From an uncultured Spongiibacteraceae bacterium (GTDB taxonomy: Bacteria > Pseudomonadota > Gammaproteobacteria > Pseudomonadales > Dasaniaceae), in the NCBI GenBank assembly GCA_937969395.1, contig CALBVI010000281.1, forward strand, positions 1 to 5,359: a stretch of DNA of 5,359 nt, written 5' to 3'. Both the position numbers and the translations under genes were made by a program. This document shows, one piece after another, positions 1-5,144 of this stretch. Under the pieces are notes generated by a model. That model saw nothing but the letters and a program-made list of their open reading frames with translations. It did not search any database and had not been told where the DNA came from. Positions within the stretch are counted from its first letter, which is position 1. The number at the start of each line of letters is the position of its first letter.

Positions 1-1095
1 ATGAACATAGCCTTTAGCAAGTAACTCTCTAATCAATAAAGACATACCGCCGGCAGCTTGAAAATGATTAACATCCGCTAAACCATTTGGATAAATACGG
101 CATAACAACGGCACTGCCGACGACAAGTCAGCCATGTCTTGCCAATCAACTATCACACCAGCCGCACGAGCAATCGCAATAATATGAATCGCGTGATTGG
201 TTGAGCCGCCGGTTGCCAATAAACCGACAATACCATTGACCACACTACGCTCATCAATGATGGATGCCAGCGACTGGTTATTAGCGGTTAACTCAACTAA
301 TTGCTCAACGGCGAAACGGGTTAATTGCTCTCGTAATGGCGTGCCCGGATTAACAAAAGAGCTACCAGGTAAATGTAGCCCCATAATTTCCATGAGCATT
401 TGATTACTGTTGGCGGTGCCATAAAAGGTACAGGTACCTGGACTGTGATAGGAGTCGCTTTCTGCCTTTAGCAATTCAGCCCTACCGACTTTGCCCTCAG
501 CATAAAGCTGTCTTACTCTTACTTTTTCAGCGTTTGATATACCGGTGGGCATTGGTCCAGCAGGAACAAAAACAGTGGGTAAATGACCAAAGGCTAACGC
601 TCCAATTAACAAACCCGGAACGATTTTATCGCAAACACCTAAACACAAAACGCCATCAAACATATCGTGAGAGAGAGCAACGCTCGTCGCCATAGCAATA
701 AGGTCACGGCTAAAGAGCGACAACTCCATACCATCACGGCCTTGAGTCACACCATCACACATTGCCGGAACACCACCAGCGAACTGTGCAACAGCCCCCG
801 CATTGCGAGCAGCCTGCTTAATAATTTCTGGGTATTCTTGAAATGGCTGATGCGCCGAAAGCATGTCGTTATAGGAAGACACAATCGCTAAATTAGCTGA
901 TCGATCAACCGCCAGCACTGATTTATCTTCATCCTCACAGGCAGCATAGGCGTGAGCAACATTGCCACAAGACAACCGAGATCTGGAGACCCCTTGCTGC
1001 CTCGCTCCTTTGATCTTATCTAAGTAAGCTTCTCGTGAACCACGACTGCGCTCAATAATACGTTCTGTAACTTCAGCTACTTTTGGGTCAAGCAT
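1..1095 (-). CDS. edd: 6-phosphogluconate dehydratase (Edd), 5' part; runs off left edge
   Basis: Edd removes water from 6-phosphogluconate to give 2-keto-3-deoxy-6-phosphogluconate, the first committed step of the Entner-Doudoroff pathway in the cytoplasm. Reading the minus strand from the ATG at 1095 gives 365 uninterrupted codons to the window edge, about 60% of the usual ~600 residues. Recognisable blocks are [11 protein letters not shown] (15-25), [12 protein letters not shown] (42-53), [12 protein letters not shown] (73-84), [13 protein letters not shown] (107-119), the IlvD/Edd signature [11 protein letters not shown] (155-165), [12 protein letters not shown] (218-229) and [13 protein letters not shown] (292-304). 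Cys155 and Cys222 are the expected iron-sulfur cluster ligands by alignment with the enterobacterial enzyme, with Cys113 also conserved. An IlvD dihydroxy-acid dehydratase is less likely because the spacing and wording follow Edd throughout. The start is backed by a good ribosome binding site and matches the family N-terminus. The gene has its own promoter and sits downstream of a terminator. Its usual partner eda is not visible. Confidence 0.97.
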   Translation of the reverse strand, partial: MLDPKVAEVTERIIERSRGSREAYLDKIKGARQQGVSRSRLSCGNVAHAYAACEDEDKSVLAVDRSANLAIVSSYNDMLSAHQPFQEYPEIIKQAARNAGAVAQFAGGVPAMCDGVTQGRDGMELSLFSRDLIAMATSVALSHDMFDGVLCLGVCDKIVPGLLIGALAFGHLPTVFVPAGPMPTGISNAEKVRVRQLYAEGKVGRAELLKAESDSYHSPGTCTFYGTANSNQMLMEIMGLHLPGSSFVNPGTPLREQLTRFAVEQLVELTANNQSLASIIDERSVVNGIVGLLATGGSTNHAIHIIAIARAAGVIVDWQDMADLSSAVPLLCRIYPNGLADVNHFQAAGGMSLLIRELLAKGYVH

Positions 1096-1104
1096 ATCGA
1101 TAAT

Positions 1105-1110
1105 CACCTT
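1105..1110 (-). promoter_or_regulatory. edd ribosome binding site
   Basis: On the minus strand AAGGTG lies 9 bases before the ATG at 1095. It is a good Shine-Dalgarno match and fixes the edd start codon. Confidence 0.75.
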
Positions 1111-1167
1111 AAATGGATTTCTAGTAGCAAACTAAGCGAAACCAGCCATTATAAATCATGAATTATG

Positions 1168-1183
1168 TAGTCCACATGCACTA
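1168..1183. promoter_or_regulatory. Imperfect palindrome over edd -10 region, candidate operator
   Basis: The 16-bp sequence TAGTCCACATGCACTA is an inverted repeat with 6 of 8 positions paired (TAGT-n-CA-nn-TG-n-ACTA). It overlaps the predicted -10 box and start site of edd, the classical position for a repressor. It does not resemble the HexR consensus often found at Entner-Doudoroff genes, so the cognate regulator is unknown. Confidence 0.4.
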
Positions 1184-1209
1184 TAACGACGGTAGAAATA
1201 TAACGTTAA
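1180..1209 (-). promoter_or_regulatory. Candidate sigma-70 promoter of edd
   Basis: On the minus strand the -35 box TTAACG (1204-1209, 4 of 6 consensus bases) is followed after 18 bases by the -10 box TATAGT (1180-1185, 5 of 6). Transcription would start near 1173, leaving a leader of about 78 bases. It lies between the upstream terminator (1259-1283) and edd, where an independent promoter is expected. A palindrome at 1168-1183 overlaps the -10 box, suggesting repression. The -35 box also overlaps a small palindrome TAACGTTA (1201-1208). Confidence 0.5.
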
Positions 1210-1244
1210 AGAAGTATAGTTTTATAAATACGATCATTAACATA

Positions 1245-1283
1245 TAAATAATAAAAATATCCTCCCGATACCGCTGGGAGGAT
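1245..1283 (-). terminator. Intrinsic (Rho-independent) terminator on the minus strand
   Basis: A perfect 8-bp stem, ATCCTCCC against GGGAGGAT (1276-1283 with 1259-1266), closes a 9-base loop. On the minus strand it is followed directly by the U-rich tail ATTTTTATTATTTA. It faces transcription coming from the miaE side and stops it before the edd promoter. No comparable T-run follows on the plus strand, so direction is clear. It ends either miaE read-through transcripts or the short RNA proposed upstream. Confidence 0.8.
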
Positions 1284-1399
1284 TTATCCGAAAACCGGAT
1301 AATGGAATGAGGACAACAGAGAAATCCTCAAAGGCAACTGGTCATGAAGGGAGTTAATAAAAAGAACTATCTAAGAACAAGCCCCTCAATCTAACTAAG
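1250..1399 (-). ncRNA. Candidate small RNA or attenuated leader between miaE and edd
   Basis: Read on the minus strand, this stretch forms three consecutive hairpins. The first has a 6-bp stem TGAGGA/TCCTCA (1308-1330, 11-base loop). The second has a 7-bp stem TTATCCG/CGGATAA (1284-1302, 5-base loop). The third is the terminator hairpin (1259-1283), which directly abuts the second. A possible promoter sits just upstream (1406-1433), giving a transcript of about 150 nt. There is no open reading frame of note. The second and third stems are perfect, and the last carries a proper U-tail, as in Hfq-type small RNAs. I do not recognise it as a named RNA family. Alternatives are a small RNA cut from the miaE 3' UTR, which lacks any nearer terminator, or an attenuator in a long edd leader. 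Confidence 0.45.
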
Positions 1400-1402
1400 T
1401 TA
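1392..1402. repeat. Palindrome TAACTAAGTTA, copy 1
   Basis: A perfect 11-bp palindrome (TAACT-A-AGTTA) covers the predicted start site of the short minus-strand RNA. An identical copy lies with its centre 51 bp away at 1443-1453. Position and duplication suggest binding sites for a dimeric regulator. The regulator is not identified. Confidence 0.5.
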
Positions 1403-1405
1403 AAC

Positions 1406-1433
1406 ATTATCCCTACAAAAACAAAAATAACAA
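1406..1433 (-). promoter_or_regulatory. Candidate promoter for the minus-strand short RNA
   Basis: On the minus strand TTGTTA (1428-1433, 4 of 6) and GATAAT (1406-1411, 5 of 6) are 16 bases apart, predicting a start near 1399. The region is AT-rich, so chance matches are possible. The identical palindromes at 1392-1402 and 1443-1453 flank it, which supports a regulated promoter. Confidence 0.4.
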
Positions 1434-1442
1434 CATTTAATT

Positions 1443-1453
1443 TAACTAAGTTA
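1443..1453. repeat. Palindrome TAACTAAGTTA, copy 2
   Basis: This second exact copy of the 11-bp palindrome is centred about 49 bp upstream of the predicted short-RNA start. Paired with copy 1, the 51-bp centre distance is close to five helical turns, so two dimers would sit on about the same face of the DNA. Confidence 0.5.
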
Positions 1454-1540
1454 CAAAAACATACGAATTTGGCCCGATATAAAGCCCGTTACACCAAGAA
1501 GCTTACTTGCTCTAATAAAAAAGACAGGAAGAATTGGAGG

Positions 1541-2155
1541 CTAGTCAGATATAGGGCCGCTATGAAACCTAAACTCTTGGTCAGGCTCATCAACTAACGA
1601 TTGCTCAAGGTTTGCGTAGTATTCAACACGATCATCTATCGGATCTGGAGAATATTTTCTCGCCAGCGCTAAATACTCCTCAAAGTGACGCGCTTCTGAC
1701 TTTAATAAGGATTCATAAAAACTCGCCAACTCCTCATCTAAATACGGCGCTAACTTGGCGAAACGCTCACATGAACGCGCTTCTATAAAAGCACCGATGA
1801 TTAAGGTATCGATAAGTTTTTCTGGCTCATGCGTACGCATACCTTTACGCATACCAGCGGCGTACCTAGCTGCTGTCAATTGTACGTATTCGATGTTGCG
1901 CTTTTTCATAATCGCGATCACTTGCTCAAAGTGTCGCAACTCTTCTCTCGCCAACTTAGACATTTTCTTTAATAAATCATACTTATCAACATAGCGATAA
2001 ATAAGGTTAATCGCTGTTGAGGCTGCCTTCTTTTCACAGTTAGCGTGATCAATCAGCATTAATTCGGGATTTGCTAGCGCATTTTCGACCCAGCGCTGCG
2101 GAGTCTCACCCTGCAAGAAGGATTTAATTGGATCTAATAGCTTATCGGTGGGCAT
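1541..2155 (-). CDS. miaE: tRNA 2-methylthio-N6-isopentenyladenosine(37) hydroxylase MiaE
   Basis: MiaE hydroxylates the isopentenyl group of ms2i6A at position 37 of tRNAs reading UNN codons, using O2 and a diiron centre in the cytoplasm, after MiaA and MiaB have acted. The 204-residue protein is complete and of the usual length for the shorter, Pseudomonas-like form. Its ferritin-like ligand set is visible: Glu41 in DHANCEKKA (36-44), the ExxH pair Glu72/His75 in REELRHFE (70-77), Glu125 in IEARSCERF (124-132), and the second ExxH pair Glu154/His157 in KSEARHFEEY (152-161). RYAAGMRKGMR (97-107) and the C-terminal FRFHSG (195-200) are also typical. The start at 2155 gives the expected LLDPIKSFL...TPQRWV N-terminus, although the ribosome binding site (AGAAG, 8 bases upstream) is weak. 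It is transcribed toward edd from its own promoter. No intrinsic terminator directly follows its stop, so transcripts may continue to the hairpin at 1259-1283. Confidence 0.96.
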   Translation of the reverse strand: MPTDKLLDPIKSFLQGETPQRWVENALANPELMLIDHANCEKKAASTAINLIYRYVDKYDLLKKMSKLAREELRHFEQVIAIMKKRNIEYVQLTAARYAAGMRKGMRTHEPEKLIDTLIIGAFIEARSCERFAKLAPYLDEELASFYESLLKSEARHFEEYLALARKYSPDPIDDRVEYYANLEQSLVDEPDQEFRFHSGPISD

Positions 2156-2185
2156 GGACAGAACTTCTTTGTGATTGATATAGCA

Positions 2186-2215
2186 ATTTTAGGTTTTACC
2201 CTACCCCCATTGCAA
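2186..2215 (-). promoter_or_regulatory. Candidate sigma-70 promoter of miaE
   Basis: On the minus strand TTGCAA (2210-2215, 4 of 6) and TAAAAT (2186-2191, 5 of 6) are separated by 18 bases. The predicted start near 2179 leaves a short leader of about 24 bases before the miaE ATG. Confidence 0.5.
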
Positions 2216-2254
2216 GCGATGACTTTATTCACACAACAAATCATGGCCAACGGT

Positions 2255-2266
2255 CTTATCGATAAG
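2255..2266. promoter_or_regulatory. Perfect 12-bp palindrome in the miaE/CotH divergent spacer
   Basis: CTTATCGATAAG is a perfect 12-bp palindrome centred about 80 bp upstream of the predicted miaE start and 160 bp upstream of the lipoprotein ATG. It could be an operator for either gene, but it matches no site I know. Confidence 0.3.
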
Positions 2267-2353
2267 GCAAACGACCTACAACAAATAAGCTCGCCAATCT
2301 CATAGCAAGAGAATAAAAGACCACCTCCCGACATCTCCTCATTTGTTACACAT

Positions 2354-2367
2354 TTACTACAAAGTAA
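2354..2367. promoter_or_regulatory. Inverted repeat upstream of the CotH lipoprotein gene
   Basis: TTACT and AGTAA are perfect inverted arms around a 4-base centre, about 55 bp before the lipoprotein ATG. I found no convincing sigma-70 -35/-10 pair between 2281 and 2419, so the promoter may need an activator or an alternative sigma factor. Further down, only a weak ribosome binding site (GGA, 7 bases before the ATG) is visible. Confidence 0.25.
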
Positions 2368-2419
2368 CTACAGAGTCATCAAGTAGACTAGTCACACAAT
2401 CACTACTCCGGATTAAAAC

Positions 2420-4996
2420 ATGACACATAAAATCCTTTCGATACTCCCAACAGTTCTTATTAGCAGCCTTCTATTTGGTTGCGGCGGTTCTAGCAATGAC
2501 TCTGCAGAGACTACCACTGCCGAAACTGAAGAAACTTCTACCAATGAAACCAGTGAAGTGACAACCGGTTCACTTGCTATCAATGAGATAGTCGCATCAG
2601 CAGCTGATGATGGATCAGACTGGATAGAGTTTTATGCGTTATCTGATATTGCGGACCTTTCCATATATACCATTGTTGATGACAACGAAGATCGCGAACC
2701 TCAAGCACTTCCTGCGATAGCATTATCCGCTGGTGATTTTATTGTTGTTCAAGCCATCGATGAAGACGATACGCCACCTGACGACCAAGATTATGTAACA
2801 TTTAAGCTCGGTAGTGATGATGCAGTGACCCTGTACGAAAATGGCACACAAATCGATCAATTAGATTGGGAAGAAGGTGATGCTGAAGAGGGATACAGTT
2901 ATGGCTTATTTGTAGACGGTACTGGTACCGCACAAACACTACTACCTACTGCCGGCACTGCCAATGAAGAAATAGTGGGTGACGTAGTAGTAACCGACAC
3001 TATCACCAATAATGATGCAGAGCTGCGAATCAATGAAATTGTCGCTAAAGATGCCAGCGATGGCTACGACTGGATAGAGTTTTACGCATCAGGTGATGAC
3101 TCAGTTTATCTCGGTGATTATTCAGTAGCTGACGAAGATGGCGAATTGTTTGCACTCCCCGCTCAAACCATAGCTGCTGGTGAACTCTACCGTGTTTACG
3201 CTAGTGGCGAAGATGTTGATGGCTTAGAAACCGTAGCGTTTAAGCTAGGCTCATCGGACGAGGTCAGCTTATTTTTAGACTCTGACCTTATAGACCAATT
3301 AAGCTGGGATAAAGGGGACGCATTAATAGGTAATAGCTACGGCCGCTACCCTGATGGCAGTGATGCAATTGCCACCTTAATCCCCACCCCAGTGGCGACG
3401 AATGAAATTGCAAACCATGGTCCGCTAGTCATTAATGAAGTAGTCGCCTCTCAGCTTGACGACAGTAACGACTGGTTTGAACTGTATAACAATAGCGATA
3501 GCGCCATTTTGCTGAGCGACTATCAAATTATAGATGCTAGCGATGATTTAGATCCAATCACCCTCCCCGACATCACCTTAGTCGCTGGCGATTTTATAAT
3601 CATTTATGCCACTGATGAAGATCCTGGCAGTGACTACGTGCCCTTTAAATTAGGTAAAGAAGACGAGCTTACCCTAACCCTTAATGACGAAACCGTAGAT
3701 TATATATCATGGCAAGAAAGTGATGTATCAGCAGGATACAGCTATGGCTTATCCACTGATGGCGGCTGGGCAAAGAATACATTGTCGCCTACGCAGGGAA
3801 CCTCAAACGAACTACCAGCAGTCTATGACCAAGACGTTGTTGAATCTATTTACTTTGAGATTGATGAAGAGCAATGGCAAGACTTATTAGATAACGCTGC
3901 AGATGAGGAATATCACCTCACCTCTGTTACCTATAAAGATGTCACGTTAGATGAAGTCGCCATCAGAACCAAAGGCAACTCTAGCCTATCCTCTGTTATT
4001 CGCTCTGGCGGTGAACGCTTTAGCTTTAACATTGATGTTAACGAGTATGTAGACGGACAAAAATTATTGGGCATGAAAAAGTTCGTACTCAACAATATGT
4101 TTAACGACCCATCTTATATGCGCGAATATATCGCCTACGATTTACTGGAAGAAATGGGTGTAGCAACGCCGGAACACAGCTATGTAAACCTCTATGTTAA
4201 TGATGAATTAAAAGGCCTGTATTTATTAGTCGAATTTGTAAACGGTGACTTCATTGAGAAGCACTTTAGCAATGCTGAAGGTGATCTATACAAGCCCGAT
4301 GGTACCGGCAGCGACCTGCAGTGGATAGATGATGATTTTAGCAGCTATAGCGATGTTGAATTAAAAACCAATGAGGACACGTCTGATAACGGCGCGTTTA
4401 TGAATTTCGTTTATGAAATGGAATTTGGCGATGGCGAAAGTGTTATCGACGTAGATTCGGTTCTGCGCTATATGTCTGTCAGCGTCGCACTATCAAACCT
4501 AGATAGCTATCACGGCTCCCTAGCCCACAACTACTACATCTATGAACAGGATAATGTGTTCTCAATGTTGCCCTGGGATTTAAATGAATCCTTTGGCTCA
4601 TTTAGCATGGGCTGTAATCGTGCCGACATTCGCGAGCTATACATTGATGAACCTACCGATGGCGCTCTTGCCAACAAGCCATTGATTGCCGATGTATTTG
4701 CAAACACAGACAACCTAGACACTTACCATGGATACTTAAACGAGTTAATTGATGGACCACTATCCAGCGCTGAATTCGAAGCACGTGTCGACGCCATTGA
4801 TGACCTTATCGATGAACATGTTGCCAATGACCCTACGGCGTTTTATTCGTTCTCAGAATTTGAACAAAACCAAACATCAACAGTTAGTGGTTTTTATGGG
4901 CTGACATCCTTTATTGAATACCGTGTTGCCAATATGAGCCAACAGCTAAGTGGTGCCATCGACGCCGCTGGCGACGGCAGTGGCTTCTGTAATTAA
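2420..4996 (+). CDS. CotH-type kinase lipoprotein with three LTD (lamin-tail) repeats
   Basis: This is an 858-residue exported lipoprotein. The signal peptide (1-20) ends in a lipobox, LFGC, with Cys21 as lipidated residue. Gly at +2 favours the outer membrane. A Ser/Thr/Glu-rich linker (about 22-49) precedes three lamin-tail-like repeats (about 50-183, 200-329, 334-464), each running from INEIVA..DWIEFY through FKLG..D to W..GDA..YSYG and ending PT..(G/A)T(S/A)NE. The C-terminal half (about 473-840) is a CotH domain: RTKGNSSL (516-523), KKFVLNN..ND..YMREYIAYDLL (553-575), KGLYLLVE (598-605), LYKPDG (623-628), ELKTN (647-651), SNLDSYHGSLAHNYYIYE (692-709) and PWDLNESFG (718-726). CotH proteins are atypical kinases; in Bacillus CotH phosphorylates spore-coat proteins. 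The Asp residues of SNLD and PWDLN are the likely metal or catalytic residues, and the set looks intact. The protein is strongly acidic and has only two other Cys, 732 and 857, possibly a disulfide. Substrate unknown. The VTC-like gene follows on the same strand. Confidence 0.92.
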   Translation: MTHKILSILPTVLISSLLFGCGGSSNDSAETTTAETEETSTNETSEVTTGSLAINEIVASAADDGSDWIEFYALSDIADLSIYTIVDDNEDREPQALPAIALSAGDFIVVQAIDEDDTPPDDQDYVTFKLGSDDAVTLYENGTQIDQLDWEEGDAEEGYSYGLFVDGTGTAQTLLPTAGTANEEIVGDVVVTDTITNNDAELRINEIVAKDASDGYDWIEFYASGDDSVYLGDYSVADEDGELFALPAQTIAAGELYRVYASGEDVDGLETVAFKLGSSDEVSLFLDSDLIDQLSWDKGDALIGNSYGRYPDGSDAIATLIPTPVATNEIANHGPLVINEVVASQLDDSNDWFELYNNSDSAILLSDYQIIDASDDLDPITLPDITLVAGDFIIIYATDEDPGSDYVPFKLGKEDELTLTLNDETVDYISWQESDVSAGYSYGLSTDGGWAKNTLSPTQGTSNELPAVYDQDVVESIYFEIDEEQWQDLLDNAADEEYHLTSVTYKDVTLDEVAIRTKGNSSLSSVIRSGGERFSFNIDVNEYVDGQKLLGMKKFVLNNMFNDPSYMREYIAYDLLEEMGVATPEHSYVNLYVNDELKGLYLLVEFVNGDFIEKHFSNAEGDLYKPDGTGSDLQWIDDDFSSYSDVELKTNEDTSDNGAFMNFVYEMEFGDGESVIDVDSVLRYMSVSVALSNLDSYHGSLAHNYYIYEQDNVFSMLPWDLNESFGSFSMGCNRADIRELYIDEPTDGALANKPLIADVFANTDNLDTYHGYLNELIDGPLSSAEFEARVDAIDDLIDEHVANDPTAFYSFSEFEQNQTSTVSGFYGLTSFIEYRVANMSQQLSGAIDAAGDGSGFCN
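2567..2968 (+). repeat. LTD repeat unit 1 of the CotH lipoprotein
   Basis: It encodes residues about 50-183, from SLAINEIVASA to PTAGTANE. It shares the 17-base stretch GACTGGATAGAGTTTTA (2618-2634) with unit 2 exactly 450 bases downstream, and a 19-base near-identical stretch (2891-2909) with unit 3. LTD domains are immunoglobulin-like folds common in secreted bacterial proteins, often presumed to bind or present other molecules. Confidence 0.8.
3017..3406 (+). repeat. LTD repeat unit 2 of the CotH lipoprotein
   Basis: It encodes residues about 200-329, from ELRINEIVAKDA to PTPVATNE. A spacer of about 16 residues (184-199, rich in Val, Thr, Asp and Asn) separates it from unit 1. Its start region is nearly identical in DNA to that of unit 1 (3068-3084). 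Confidence 0.8.
3419..3811 (+). repeat. LTD repeat unit 3 of the CotH lipoprotein
   Basis: It encodes residues about 334-464, from GPLVINEVVASQ to SPTQGTSNE, and leads directly into the CotH domain. It is the most diverged unit at its start (DWFELYNNSD in place of DWIEFYA), but its SYGL end matches unit 1 (3734-3752). Confidence 0.8.
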
Positions 4997-5005
4997 GTGG
5001 TGTAA

Positions 5006-5042
5006 ATAGCAGTTCAACATAACTGAAGCCCTAAACTGCTAT
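5006..5042 (+). other. Hairpin in the 3' region of the CotH lipoprotein gene
   Basis: Perfect 9-bp arms ATAGCAGTT (5006-5014) and AACTGCTAT (5034-5042) enclose a 19-base loop, starting 9 bases after the stop codon. No T-run follows, so it is not a standard terminator. It may protect the 3' end of the upstream message. Confidence 0.55.
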
Positions 5043-5052
5043 AGCTGAACGC

Positions 5053-5095
5053 CTGTTTGGCTGGCTTATCCTTTTCAATAAAGCCAGCCAAACAG
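5053..5095 (+). other. Strong 15-bp hairpin between the CotH and VTC-like genes
   Basis: The arms CTGTTTGGCTGGCTT (5053-5067) and AAGCCAGCCAAACAG (5081-5095) are perfectly complementary over 15 bp around a 13-base loop. The stem has terminator strength, but neither strand carries a U-tract after it, so termination is probably partial or Rho-aided. With no clear promoter between 5096 and 5144, transcription into the next gene may depend on read-through, which would set the ratio of the two proteins. Confidence 0.6.
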
Positions 5096-5144
5096 TAACC
5101 ACCACTAACCGAGCCGACTTAAACAATTAGTCGAGACAACAACC

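Noticed and set aside
197..891. Two short plus-strand reading frames (197-403 and 667-891)
   Set aside because: They lie antisense within edd, whose minus-strand frame is continuous and strongly conserved. Their translations look like chance sequence.
1141..1210. HexR operator upstream of edd
   Set aside because: No TGTAAT...ATTACA-like palindrome is present. The palindrome found has different half-sites.
1259..1330. Plus-strand small RNA with GGA motifs of the CsrB/RsmZ type
   Set aside because: Several GGA triplets occur, but the hairpins lack the loop-exposed repeated ANGGA pattern, and no U-tract follows on the plus strand. Terminator polarity points to the minus strand.
1481..1540. Intrinsic terminator directly after miaE
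   Set aside because: A T-run exists on the minus strand (about 1515-1520), but no stable stem precedes it. The GGGC/GGCC blocks near 1471-1487 do not pair well.
1755..1994. 79-codon plus-strand reading frame inside miaE
   Set aside because: It is antisense to the conserved diiron-ligand region of MiaE and has no family resemblance of its own.
2134..2334. 66-codon minus-strand reading frame overlapping the miaE start and the divergent spacer
   Set aside because: It is cysteine-rich with no recognisable domain, overlaps the miaE coding region and promoter, and has no convincing ribosome binding site.
4540..4722. 60-codon minus-strand reading frame inside the CotH domain
   Set aside because: It is a shadow of the strongly conserved CotH segment on the plus strand.
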